This document shows positions 26,505 to 34,339 of a stretch of 57,699 nucleotides of DNA, piece after piece (position 1 is the stretch's first letter; each line of letters begins with the position of its first letter). Made by a program: the position numbers and the translations under genes. Under the pieces are notes generated by a model. The model was not told the DNA's origin. It made no database searches and saw nothing but the letters and a program-made list of their open reading frames with translations. Source of the DNA: Streptomyces viridochromogenes DSM 40736 (GTDB lineage Bacteria; Actinomycetota; Actinomycetes; Streptomycetales; Streptomycetaceae); the NCBI RefSeq assembly GCF_000158955.1, contig NZ_GG657757.1:2662368-2720066 (forward strand), given 5' to 3'.

Positions 26505-27116
26505 ATGGACATCGCGGGCGCGCGGAGCAGAGCCGCCCGAGTCGCCGCCGCGTTTCGGCGTTCACGCAGCGGCTCCGCCATGCGCGGCCTGGCCGCCGAG
26601 CTCGCCGCCGCGGTCCGGGCGAGAGGGCAGGCCCCGGCCGACGTGCCGGCGCTGTGCCGGCTGCTGTGCGAGGAGATGAGCGCGCGGCGGGGCGGGCGTC
26701 GCGTCGAGCTGCGTTTTGAACGCTTTCCCGACGAGATCGAGGTGACCGGGCTGTGGGTCGAGTTCCAGGACTTCGACCTCGTCATCGTCGAGGAACGGGC
26801 CGAGGCGGTGCAGCAGCTGGTCATCCTCGGGCATGAGCTGTGGCATCTGCACGCGGGGCACGCCCATCACCACCTGGTGGGGACGGCGGCGGCCCACGCG
26901 TTCGCCGACCGGCCGGGGTGGGAGGACATCGCCCTGACGGTGGCCGCGCGGCACGGCTCACGGGAGCGGGACGAGGCCGAGGCCGACGACTTCGGGCACC
27001 GGCTGGCCGCGGTCTGCCGTCCGCTGCTGCCGGGCGGGCGCGGGCCGGACGTACCCCTCGCTCCGGTGCAGCGGTCGCTGGGCTACCGGGGGCCACGAGG
27101 AGGTGCGGCACCGTGA
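26505..27116 (+). CDS. ImmA/IrrE-like zinc metallopeptidase (HELWH), first of two
   Basis: The 203-aa protein has a helical N-terminus and the zinc motif HELWHLHAGH (His110, Glu111, His114). A downstream EADDFGHRL supplies the expected third ligand of the ImmA/IrrE (M78-like) fold. GGGGGAG precedes ATG 26505. Its GTGA junction overlaps the next gene by 4 nt, so it is translated with a multi-pass membrane protein. ImmA-type enzymes cleave XRE repressors; the obvious candidate here is the HTH gene at 29060. That link is inferred. Streptomyces homologues are sometimes labelled toxin-antitoxin components. Confidence 0.85.
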   Translation: MDIAGARSRAARVAAAFRRSRSGSAMRGLAAELAAAVRARGQAPADVPALCRLLCEEMSARRGGRRVELRFERFPDEIEVTGLWVEFQDFDLVIVEERAEAVQQLVILGHELWHLHAGHAHHHLVGTAAAHAFADRPGWEDIALTVAARHGSRERDEAEADDFGHRLAAVCRPLLPGGRGPDVPLAPVQRSLGYRGPRGGAAP

Positions 27117-28342
27117 CGACGGTGGCGCTGACGCCGGTCGAGTTCGTCAACCAGTTCTATCCGAACTTCTGGTGGATTCCCGCCGGGATCCTGGCCGCGG
27201 CCCTGGCCATCAAGCTGCCGAGCATCATCCGGCTGTGGAAGGACCCGCTGCTGCGCGCGGTCGGCGGGTTGCTGCTACTGGCCTGCGCGGTGTTCGTGTT
27301 CGTGGCGCCGTCGACGATCGCCCGGGTCAACCGGCTGACGGGCGTGGCGAACTTCTCGGGGCCCTGGGTCTACTCGCTGCTCACCGCGTTCTGTGCCTCC
27401 TGTCTGCTGCTGATCATCACCTGGCGCAACGGGCTGTCCGACCGTTCGGACCGCACGCGTCGCGCCATGCTCGGGGTCGTGGCGGTCTACTCGTGCGTGA
27501 TCGTCGCGATGTGGGTGCTGTTCGCGCTCGCGGACGTGCCGGTGGAGCGGCTGCGGGATCTGGACACGTACTACGCCAACACCCCGTACATGCGCGAGAT
27601 GATCGTGCTGTACCTGCTCGCGCACACCGTGGCCGCGCTGGTCACCAACGGGCTGATCTGGAACTGGATCCGCACCGACGGGCTGGACTCCCTGCTGCGC
27701 TGGGGGCTGAAGTTCCTGGGCGCCGGATACGCGTCCCAGTTGTTCTTCGACGCCGCCAAACTCACCGCCGTGGCGGCCCGTTGGTCCGGCCGGGACCTGG
27801 ACTGGCTGAGCACGGCCGTGGCGCCGCCGCTCGCCTGTCTGTCCGCCGTGCTGATCGCGGTGGGCTTCATCCTTCCGCACGCCGGGCAGTACCTGCACGG
27901 CCGGCTGCACGTCCGGCTGGCCCACCACGAGCTGCGGCCGCTGTACCTGCTCATGAGGACGGTCAACGGCGGCGGTGTCCCCTTCCTGCTGCGCGCCAGT
28001 CCGGAGCTGCGGCTGGTCCGCCGGGAGACGTTCATCCGCGACGTCCTGCTCCCGCTCGCCCGGTTCGTCGACGAGGACCGGCGCGCACGGTTCCACGACG
28101 CCGCCGTCGCCCTCGGGCACCCACCGGACCGGGCGAAGACACTCGCCGCGACGGCGGCGATCCTGGACGCGATCGACACCAGAACCCGGACGCCTGAGGA
28201 CGAGGGCGCGGGCGCCCGCGACACCACGGAGCTCCTGCGCGAGATCGGAGCCGTGTCCCGCGCCCTGCGCCACCCGGAGGACCTCCGCGCCATCCGCACC
28301 CACCCGGAACCCCACCCTGACGGCCACTCGCTCACGAGTTGA
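27113..28342 (+). CDS. MAB_1171c-family multi-pass membrane protein, paralogue 1
   Basis: The 409-aa protein has about seven hydrophobic segments in the first 270 residues, then a charged cytoplasmic tail (RRETFIRDVLLPLARFVDEDRR...). Family blocks seen in all three local paralogues are VNRLTGVANFSG, LDTYYANTPYMREMIVLYL (about residues 148-166) and AVAARWSGRDLDWLS. Databases call it a putative transporter; no transport motif is evident and a receptor or effector role is equally possible. GTG 27113 follows GAGGAGG and overlaps the peptidase stop. Confidence 0.85.
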   Translation: MTTVALTPVEFVNQFYPNFWWIPAGILAAALAIKLPSIIRLWKDPLLRAVGGLLLLACAVFVFVAPSTIARVNRLTGVANFSGPWVYSLLTAFCASCLLLIITWRNGLSDRSDRTRRAMLGVVAVYSCVIVAMWVLFALADVPVERLRDLDTYYANTPYMREMIVLYLLAHTVAALVTNGLIWNWIRTDGLDSLLRWGLKFLGAGYASQLFFDAAKLTAVAARWSGRDLDWLSTAVAPPLACLSAVLIAVGFILPHAGQYLHGRLHVRLAHHELRPLYLLMRTVNGGGVPFLLRASPELRLVRRETFIRDVLLPLARFVDEDRRARFHDAAVALGHPPDRAKTLAATAAILDAIDTRTRTPEDEGAGARDTTELLREIGAVSRALRHPEDLRAIRTHPEPHPDGHSLTS

Positions 28343-28925
28343 CGGCGCGTTTCGTCGCGGTCGGCGTCACTGGCCGTCGCGGGCGCCCTGGCCGGCGTCG
28401 CGCCGGACCGGCCCGGGACTGGCCACGCAGGAAGTCGGCGTGGTGGGGGGCGGGGCGCTGCTGGCCGGGGCTGTGCGGCGGGGCAACAGAGGCCGCCCGG
28501 CAGCCGGGTGGCGGGCGCCCGCGCCTCGCCGGCGTGGCCCCCGCGGTGTGCGCTCGGTCCACGGGGCCCCTCAATGTGCGGGCGCCCCGCGGACATGCTC
28601 GCCGCAGCCCGATCCTGCAACGACCGTTTCGCAGCTCCGGCGCGGTCGCCTCATGACCCGGCCGGCCGCACGGGAACCAGCCCGGGACACGCCGATGTCC
28701 CCCACGGGGCCCCGGGCGCTGCTCCCCCGTAGGCAGCGCCCAGGACGCCCTGGGTCGGCCGAGGTGGCCTCGTGTGACGCGAACCGGCAGTGCTCGCGTC
28801 CCCCCGTGGAGGGTGGCCTCGACCTCGTACGGCCGCGAGAAGAGGCGGGTGCACGGCCGGACGTCGGGAGCCGCAGGCCGCTGAAGCGGAATGCAGCTCT
28901 CAGTGACGCGATCATTGCCCGCAGC
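28343..28925. other. 583-bp stretch without a recognisable gene
   Basis: Several short open frames exist on both strands, but none resembles a protein family. This is probably spacer or decayed DNA between the first and second copies of the peptidase/membrane-protein module. The next 130 bp carry the regulatory palindromes of the HTH gene. Confidence 0.5.
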
Positions 28926-28975
28926 GACAGCAGCTGTCAACTATTGCTGCGTAAAACAGCAGCTTTTGCTGCTGT
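28926..28975. promoter_or_regulatory. GCTGC-rich double palindrome upstream of the HTH regulator
   Basis: GACAGCAGCTGTC (28926-28938) and ACAGCAGC-TTTT-GCTGCTGT (28956-28975) both use the ACAGC/GCTGT half-site. A TTGCTGC half-site lies between them. The bases are locally AT-richer than the surroundings. This arrangement is typical of XRE operators next to their own promoter. Confidence 0.65.
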
Positions 28976-29059
28976 GCTGCTGGCCGCCGACCGGACGACC
29001 CGATACTCTCCCTCAGTCACGGATCGGCGGCCGCGCCCAGGGAGAACAGGGAGAACTCG

Positions 29060-29650
29060 GTGAGAGACGCCCACGCTTCCCTTGCCGAACTGCGCGCGCG
29101 CATCGAGGAGCTGACCGGCCGGCCGGGCCGGCTGTCCGAGGTGCTGGACGTGGCAGCCCTGTCGTACCGCACCGGCATTCCCGCCGAGACCGTCACCGCC
29201 CTCCTGGAGGGCCGGCGCCTGCCCGAGACGAGCCTCGGCGACCGGGTCCGGCAGCGGCTCGACTTCGTGCGCGAGACCCGCCGCCGCCCCGACGGCAAGC
29301 GGTACTCGCTGGACGAGCTGGCCCGGATCGCCGGCACGAGCAGACAGTGGCTGAGCGAGTGGCGCCGCAGCGGACTGCCCAGCCTGGAACACGCCGACCG
29401 GCTCCGCCGCCACTTCGACCTGCCCGCCGGTTTCTTCACCGAGGACGAGGCGGAGGCCCTGCACGGCGCGCTCCAGCCGGTGCTGGGGGAACTGGAGGCG
29501 AAGGCGGACCCGTTGGCCCCGCTGCGCACCCCCGGCTTCTACCGGCTGGCCAGACGCGCCCCGCACATGTCGCCGCGCAAGCTCCAGGCGCTGGCCGAAT
29601 GGGCCGAGATGATCACGGAGCGGAACTCGGCGGACGAGGACGGCCTCTGA
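29060..29650 (+). CDS. Helix-turn-helix (XRE-like) regulator
   Basis: The 196-aa protein has an N-terminal helical segment with a degenerate HTH (LSYRTGIPAETVTALLEGRR). A clear HTH follows at about 90-125 (YSLDELARIAGTSRQWLSEW), then FFTEDEAEALHGAL and a C-terminal helical part. It is the only DNA-binding protein in the 26.5-34 kb cluster and has two palindromes upstream. GTG 29060 follows GGGAGAA. It precedes the second HExxH peptidase gene by about 130 bp and is the natural candidate substrate for peptidase-controlled derepression, as in ImmR/ImmA; that function is inferred. Confidence 0.85.
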   Translation: MRDAHASLAELRARIEELTGRPGRLSEVLDVAALSYRTGIPAETVTALLEGRRLPETSLGDRVRQRLDFVRETRRRPDGKRYSLDELARIAGTSRQWLSEWRRSGLPSLEHADRLRRHFDLPAGFFTEDEAEALHGALQPVLGELEAKADPLAPLRTPGFYRLARRAPHMSPRKLQALAEWAEMITERNSADEDGL

Positions 29651-29782
29651 GCACCTGACACCCGCGCTCCGCCGTCCGGTTTCGGCCATCCCTGGTCGAC
29701 CGGCCCCGTGGGAGGTGGCTGAAGCGGCGCGGGAGTTGGCATATTGCACAGCGTCGAACGTCCAGCAGCCACGGGGAGAACC

Positions 29783-30283
29783 GTGCGAACGAACAGGGAG
29801 ATGCGTCGCCTCGCGGACGCCCTCATCGGGCCCGTCCGCGTACCCGTCCCCGCTGACCCCGAGGCCCTGTTCCGCGCGGTCGTCGACTCGGCCGTCCAGT
29901 GGCGCGGGCGCCCGATCGTCGTCCACCGGGAGATCTTCCCGCCACACACCGCGAGCGGGCTGTGGCTGGAGCGCGAGACCCATGACGACGTCATCGTCGA
30001 CAAGCGGGCCGCCGTGTGGCACCAGATCGTGATCTTCTGCCACGAGGTGTGGCACATGCACCAGCTGCGGGAGAGCACGGCCGGACGCCGGGCCGCCGCC
30101 CGCTCCGACTTCACCCTGGCCGACGAACAGGAGGCCGACCGCTTCGGCATGCTGATGGGCCGTCGGCTGCGCACCTGGCTGGACGCCTCCTCGGACTCCG
30201 TGTACGCCACCGGTGAGGGCGCCGACCAGGACATCGCCGGCCGTATCGGGGCCGCCCTCAACTACCGCGGGACCAGGAGATGA
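29783..30283 (+). CDS. ImmA/IrrE-like zinc metallopeptidase (HEVWH), second of two
   Basis: The 166-aa protein has the zinc motif HEVWHMH (His87, Glu88, His91) and ADEQEADRFG, with Glu117 as probable third ligand. It resembles the peptidase at 26505 in motif and gene context but lacks its long N-terminus. GGGGAGAA selects GTG 29783. Its ATGA overlap couples it to the second MAB_1171c paralogue, repeating the peptidase/membrane-protein pairing. It follows the HTH gene, giving the order regulator, peptidase, membrane protein. Confidence 0.85.
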   Translation: MRTNREMRRLADALIGPVRVPVPADPEALFRAVVDSAVQWRGRPIVVHREIFPPHTASGLWLERETHDDVIVDKRAAVWHQIVIFCHEVWHMHQLRESTAGRRAAARSDFTLADEQEADRFGMLMGRRLRTWLDASSDSVYATGEGADQDIAGRIGAALNYRGTRR

Positions 30284-31404
30284 GCGGTCTGATCGGCTAC
30301 TCCAGCTGCGCGGTGCTCTGGCTCGGCCTGGTGGTGAAGGCCCCGGACCTGCTCCGGCACCGGCGCGATCCCTATCTGCGGGCCATCTGCGCGGTGCTGG
30401 GGCTGGCCGGCCTGTGCTTCTTCCTCGGCTCGCCGCCCACGATCGGCGCCGTCAACCGCCTCAGCGGCATCCCCAACCTGGCGGCGCCGCTGACGTACGC
30501 GGCGATCACCGCGTACAGCGCCGCCTCCCAGATCCTGGTCGCCCTGTGGCGGGGCGGACCGGGCGCGCAACGCACCGCACGGCGCTGGGTGCTCGCCTAC
30601 TGCGGTGTGGTCCTGGGCATCGCGACGCTGTTCGCACTGGGCGAGGCCCCGGTGGAGCGCCGCACGGACCTGGACACGTACTACGCGGACACGCCGTATC
30701 TGCGCGAGATGATCGTGCTGTACCTGACCGGACACCTCACCGCCATCACCGTCACCGCCGTCTCGGCGCTGCGCTGGGCCCGGGAGGTGCGCGGCTGGCT
30801 GCGCGCGGGACTGCTCACGCTGGGCGTCGGCGCCGTGTGCGCCGCCGGGTTCAGCGTCACCAAGCTCGTCGCCGTGGCCGCCCGCTGGTCCGGCCGCGAC
30901 TGGTCACTCCTCGGCTCCGAGATCGCCATGTCGGTGGCCGGCCTGGGCGCCCTGCTGACGGCGACGGGCGTCCTGATCCCGCTGGCCGGCCCCCGGCTGA
31001 CCGAGTGGCGGCGGGCCTGGCGGACGTACGTACGCCTCGCGCCCCTGGAGCGCGAGCTCGACGACGTCCTCGCCCGCCGCGCCCTGCGCCTGCCGCGTCC
31101 CCGCTGGTCCTCCCCCGCCACCCGGCTGGTCTGGCGCCGGACGAGCATCCACAACGCCCTCAGCCATCTGGACGCCTACGCCGACCGGGAGTTGTACGAC
31201 GAGACACTCGAAGCCGCACTGCGGACGACGGGCGACGCGGAGCGGGCCACGGCGACGGCCTGGGCGGCGGTGATCGCGACGGCGGCCCGGGGCACGGCCA
31301 CGCTCCCCGCCTCGCCCCGGCGGCCCGCGCAGGCCCGTGAGTCGGAGTGGTTCCAGGAGCGGTCGCCCGGTCCGGATGCGCTGATGCGATCGGGAACGCA
31401 CTGA
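30280..31404 (+). CDS. MAB_1171c-family multi-pass membrane protein, paralogue 2
   Basis: The 374-aa protein has the same plan as paralogue 1: about seven hydrophobic segments, then a basic cytoplasmic tail. Blocks are VNRLSGIPNLAAPLTY, LDTYYADTPYLREMIVLYL (about 130-148) and AVAARWSGRDWSLLG. The acidic DLDTYY..TP..REM loop lies between predicted membrane segments and is the best conserved part, so it may be the functional centre. It is translationally coupled to the HEVWH peptidase gene. Confidence 0.85.
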   Translation: MSGLIGYSSCAVLWLGLVVKAPDLLRHRRDPYLRAICAVLGLAGLCFFLGSPPTIGAVNRLSGIPNLAAPLTYAAITAYSAASQILVALWRGGPGAQRTARRWVLAYCGVVLGIATLFALGEAPVERRTDLDTYYADTPYLREMIVLYLTGHLTAITVTAVSALRWAREVRGWLRAGLLTLGVGAVCAAGFSVTKLVAVAARWSGRDWSLLGSEIAMSVAGLGALLTATGVLIPLAGPRLTEWRRAWRTYVRLAPLERELDDVLARRALRLPRPRWSSPATRLVWRRTSIHNALSHLDAYADRELYDETLEAALRTTGDAERATATAWAAVIATAARGTATLPASPRRPAQARESEWFQERSPGPDALMRSGTH

Positions 31405-31472
31405 GACCTCACCGCTCGTGCGCAGTGGCCGCCGCCGGGCCGCGGCTTTGCGACCGAACGGAGCTCCCCGGT

Positions 31473-32630
31473 ATGAGTCTCGTCGTCTATCTGGCGGCCG
31501 GGGTGCTGGCCCTGTCCGCCGCCGTGCTGTTCCGGCGACCGCGTACGACCGCCGGGAAGCCGTCGGCCCCGCACAACCCGCTGACCGCGTCCACCTGCGC
31601 GGCGATCGTGCTCGGCGCGGTGGTGTTCCTCTGCTCGGCGCCGATGACGCTGGCCGCCGTCAACGACCTCACCGGCATCCCGAACTTCGGCGCCCCGCTG
31701 ACCTACGGCCTGCTCTCCGCGTACAGCTGCTCGCTGCTGATCCTGCTGATCAACTGGCGGGGCGGGCCTTCCGACCGGGTGCGCGGGCTGATCCTGCGCA
31801 GCATCGCGGCGTACGTCCCGCTGATCGTGGCGATCGTGTTGCTGTTCTCGCTGGCGGACGCGCGGGTGGAGCGGCTGACCGACCTCGACACGTACTACGC
31901 GAACACGCCGGGCATGCGCGAGATGATCGTGCTCTACCTGCTGGGGCACACCGCGGCCACCGTGGCGATGTCCGTGGTGTGCGTGCGGTGGGGGCGGGAG
32001 GTCACCGGCCTGCTCAGGACCGGGCTGCGGCTGATCTTCGTGGGTGCGGTGCTGGACCTGGTGGGGTTCCAGCTGGCCAAGTACACGGCCGTGGTGGCGC
32101 GTTGGACGGGCCACGACCTGGACTTCCTGTCGACCGGGGTCGCCCCGCCGATGGCCGCGCTGGCGGCGCTGACCTGTTCCGCCGGCTTCGTGCTGCCGAG
32201 GCTGCTGCCGGCGGCCGTCGGGCACTGGCGGGGGCTGCGCGACTACCGCAGGCTGGACCCGCTGTGGCACCGGGTCGGGTTCGTGTCGACGGCGCCCAAG
32301 CCGCCCGCGTCCTGGTGGCAGTTGCCCGAGGAGCGCCTGCACTGGCGCGAAGTCGCCATCCACGACGCCCTGCTGGCGCTGGCTCCGTACTTCGACGACC
32401 GGGTGCGCGAGCGGGCGTTGTCGGCCGCTCTGGGCGACGGCCACTCCGCGCACCAGGCGCGGGTCACCTCGGAGGCGGCCATGCTCGCCGCCGCGGCGCA
32501 CCGTGCGGCCGCGCGGGAGGAGCCGCTGCGCACGCCGAGCACCTATCGCCTGCACGCCATGGAGGGGTCCGGCGCGGGCGGCCTGGTGGAGCTGGCGCAG
32601 GCGCTGCGCGTACCGCGGCAAGGGTCTTGA
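31473..32630 (+). CDS. MAB_1171c-family multi-pass membrane protein, paralogue 3
   Basis: The 385-aa protein has VNDLTGIPNFGAPLTYGLLS, LDTYYANTPGMREMIVLYL (about 138-156) and AVVARWTGHDLDFLS. A cytoplasmic tail contains HWREVAIHDALLAL. The frame is open from 31347, but family sequence starts at ATG 31473 (MSLVVYLAAG), with GGAG 9 nt upstream. It follows paralogue 2 by 68 bp and has no peptidase partner of its own. Tandem duplication within the operon is the simplest origin. Confidence 0.83.
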   Translation: MSLVVYLAAGVLALSAAVLFRRPRTTAGKPSAPHNPLTASTCAAIVLGAVVFLCSAPMTLAAVNDLTGIPNFGAPLTYGLLSAYSCSLLILLINWRGGPSDRVRGLILRSIAAYVPLIVAIVLLFSLADARVERLTDLDTYYANTPGMREMIVLYLLGHTAATVAMSVVCVRWGREVTGLLRTGLRLIFVGAVLDLVGFQLAKYTAVVARWTGHDLDFLSTGVAPPMAALAALTCSAGFVLPRLLPAAVGHWRGLRDYRRLDPLWHRVGFVSTAPKPPASWWQLPEERLHWREVAIHDALLALAPYFDDRVRERALSAALGDGHSAHQARVTSEAAMLAAAAHRAAAREEPLRTPSTYRLHAMEGSGAGGLVELAQALRVPRQGS

Positions 32631-32730
32631 GAGTGCTTGCACCGGGGGGTTGTCGGCGCGGTGCGTGAAGGTACGGTGAGAGCCTTCCGGGGCTGGAGCC
32701 ATGTGGCTCGATGCCGGTGCTGACGGACGG

Positions 32731-32770
32731 TCCCGTGCGGTTTCGTGCGGTCCCGTGCGGTGCCGTGCGG
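32731..32770 (+). repeat. Four tandem 10-bp repeats (consensus TCCCGTGCGG)
   Basis: TCCCGTGCGG, TTTCGTGCGG, TCCCGTGCGG and TGCCGTGCGG follow directly on one another, about one helical turn apart, 70-110 bp before the FAD-monooxygenase start. This may be a phased protein-binding array or a slippage product. Confidence 0.6.
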
Positions 32771-32842
32771 TGCGGCCGTGGCCGAAAGTCGAGGAATGCC
32801 TTCATGGCGGGGGAGCCTTCATGGCTGAGTGCGAGGAGTCGC

Positions 32843-34243
32843 ATGTCGCGTAGAGCTGTCGTCATCGGTGCGGGGCTGGCCGGCATGCTGGCCGCGGCGG
32901 CCCTGTCCGCCGTCGCGGACGAGGTGGTCGTGCTCGACCGCGACGATCTGCCCGACGGGCCCGAGCACCGCAAGGGCCTCCCGCAGGGACGTCACGCGCA
33001 TCTCCTCATGGCCGGCGGCCTGGCCGCGATGGAGGAGCTGGTGCCGGGGGTGAGCATGCGCAAGCATCTGCTCGCCGCCGGGGCGCACGAGATACCCCTC
33101 GGTTCGGGCATGGTGGCCCTCACGCCCGAGGGGTGGTTGCGGCGCTGGCGTCATCCCGGTCCGCGGATGCTGACGTGCACGCGGGCGCTGCTCGACTGGG
33201 CGGTGCGGTCGGCGGTGCTGGACAACACGCGGGTGGTGATCCGCAAGGCGCAGGTGCGGGACCTGACGGGGTCCCGGCAGCGGGTCACCGGGGTGCGTCT
33301 GTCGAGCGCTGCCGGTGACGAGGAACTCGCCGCCGACTTCGTGGTGGACGCGAGCGGACGTGGCTCACGGATCGTCACATGGCTGGCGGGGCTGGGCATC
33401 GACAGCGTGCGTGAGAAGACGGTGGACGCCGGCCTGGTGAACGCCACCCGCCTCTACCGCACTCCCGAGGGCGCCGAACGCTTCCCGCTGACCATGGTGC
33501 AGGCCGATCCGTACCAGGGCCGGCCCGGGCGCAGCGGCATGGTGCTGCCCATCGAGGGCGACCGCTGGATGGTGAGCCTCGCCGGCACCCGCGGCGGCGG
33601 TGAGCCGCCCTCAGACCCGGACGCCTTCCTCCAGTACACCCTGGACCTGCCCGATCCCATCGTGGGCCGGCTGATCTCCGGTGCGCAGCCGCTCACCGAC
33701 GTCCACGTCAGCCGCAGCACCAGCAACCACCGGCGGTTCCTGGAGAGGATCCGCCCCTGGCCCGAACGCCTCGTCGTCCTCGGCGACGCGCTGGCCACGT
33801 TCAACCCGGCGTACGGGCAGGGCATGTCGGTGGCCGCGCTGGGCGCCCGGGAGCTGGACCGCGAGCTGCGGCTGGCGGGCCTCGAAGGGCCCGGGCTGGC
33901 CCGGCGCGTGCAGCGGCGGGCCGCCAGGCCGGTGCAGGCGGCGTGGACGATGGCGGTGAGCCAGGACGTCTGGTTCCCCGGGACGCGTGGGGGCTCGCCC
34001 GGGGCGGCCGACCGTCTGGTCACCGCCTACACGCGCCGCATGATCCGCACGGCGACCGGCTCGTACACGGCGGCGTCGGCGCTGTGGGACGTGATGAGCA
34101 TGACGACGGGGCCGACGCGGCTGCTGAGGCCCTCGACGGTGCTGGCGACGCTGAGCGGGCCGCCGTTGCCGGCGGCGGTGGGGGCGCCGTTGACGGAGGA
34201 GGAGGCGGGGATTCTGCGCGGGCTGGACCGCACGGGACGCTGA
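32843..34243 (+). CDS. FAD-dependent monooxygenase/oxidoreductase
   Basis: The 466-aa flavoprotein has the dinucleotide motif VVIGAGLAGMLAAA at its start, RGLPQGRHAH-like KGLPQGRHAHLLM, VVDASGRGSRIVTWL and the second FAD motif LVVLGDALATFNPAYGQGMS. It is closest in pattern to aromatic hydroxylase/squalene epoxidase-like enzymes annotated as FAD-dependent oxidoreductase. The frame is open from 32711; GAGGAG before ATG 32843 fits best. It follows the membrane-protein cluster on the same strand, so it may modify a molecule those proteins sense or move. Its stop lies inside a 17-bp tandem repeat. Confidence 0.87.
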   Translation: MSRRAVVIGAGLAGMLAAAALSAVADEVVVLDRDDLPDGPEHRKGLPQGRHAHLLMAGGLAAMEELVPGVSMRKHLLAAGAHEIPLGSGMVALTPEGWLRRWRHPGPRMLTCTRALLDWAVRSAVLDNTRVVIRKAQVRDLTGSRQRVTGVRLSSAAGDEELAADFVVDASGRGSRIVTWLAGLGIDSVREKTVDAGLVNATRLYRTPEGAERFPLTMVQADPYQGRPGRSGMVLPIEGDRWMVSLAGTRGGGEPPSDPDAFLQYTLDLPDPIVGRLISGAQPLTDVHVSRSTSNHRRFLERIRPWPERLVVLGDALATFNPAYGQGMSVAALGARELDRELRLAGLEGPGLARRVQRRAARPVQAAWTMAVSQDVWFPGTRGGSPGAADRLVTAYTRRMIRTATGSYTAASALWDVMSMTTGPTRLLRPSTVLATLSGPPLPAAVGAPLTEEEAGILRGLDRTGR

Positions 34244-34281
34244 ACCGCACGGGACGCTGAACCGAGACAGGACGCTGAGAC
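34222..34281 (+). repeat. 17-bp tandem repeat at the 3' end of the monooxygenase gene
   Basis: GCTGGACCGCACGGGAC, GCTGAACCGCACGGGAC and GCTGAACCGAGACAGGAC plus a partial fourth unit run from 34222 to about 34281. The second unit supplies the TGA stop, so duplication may have shortened the protein. Confidence 0.65.
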
Positions 34282-34339
34282 GGGGGGCGCGCCGGTGCCC
34301 GTGCCCGCCCCGTCCTCGCGTGCTGTCGCTGTCGCCTTC

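Noticed and set aside
26505..30283. Classical type II toxin-antitoxin pair
   Set aside because: The peptidase genes are coupled to long membrane proteins and lack a small antitoxin partner. The HExxH motif fits ImmA/IrrE peptidases better than a known toxin fold.
32731..32770. Possible CRISPR array
   Set aside because: The repeats are 10 bp, directly adjacent and without spacers, and no cas genes are present in the window.
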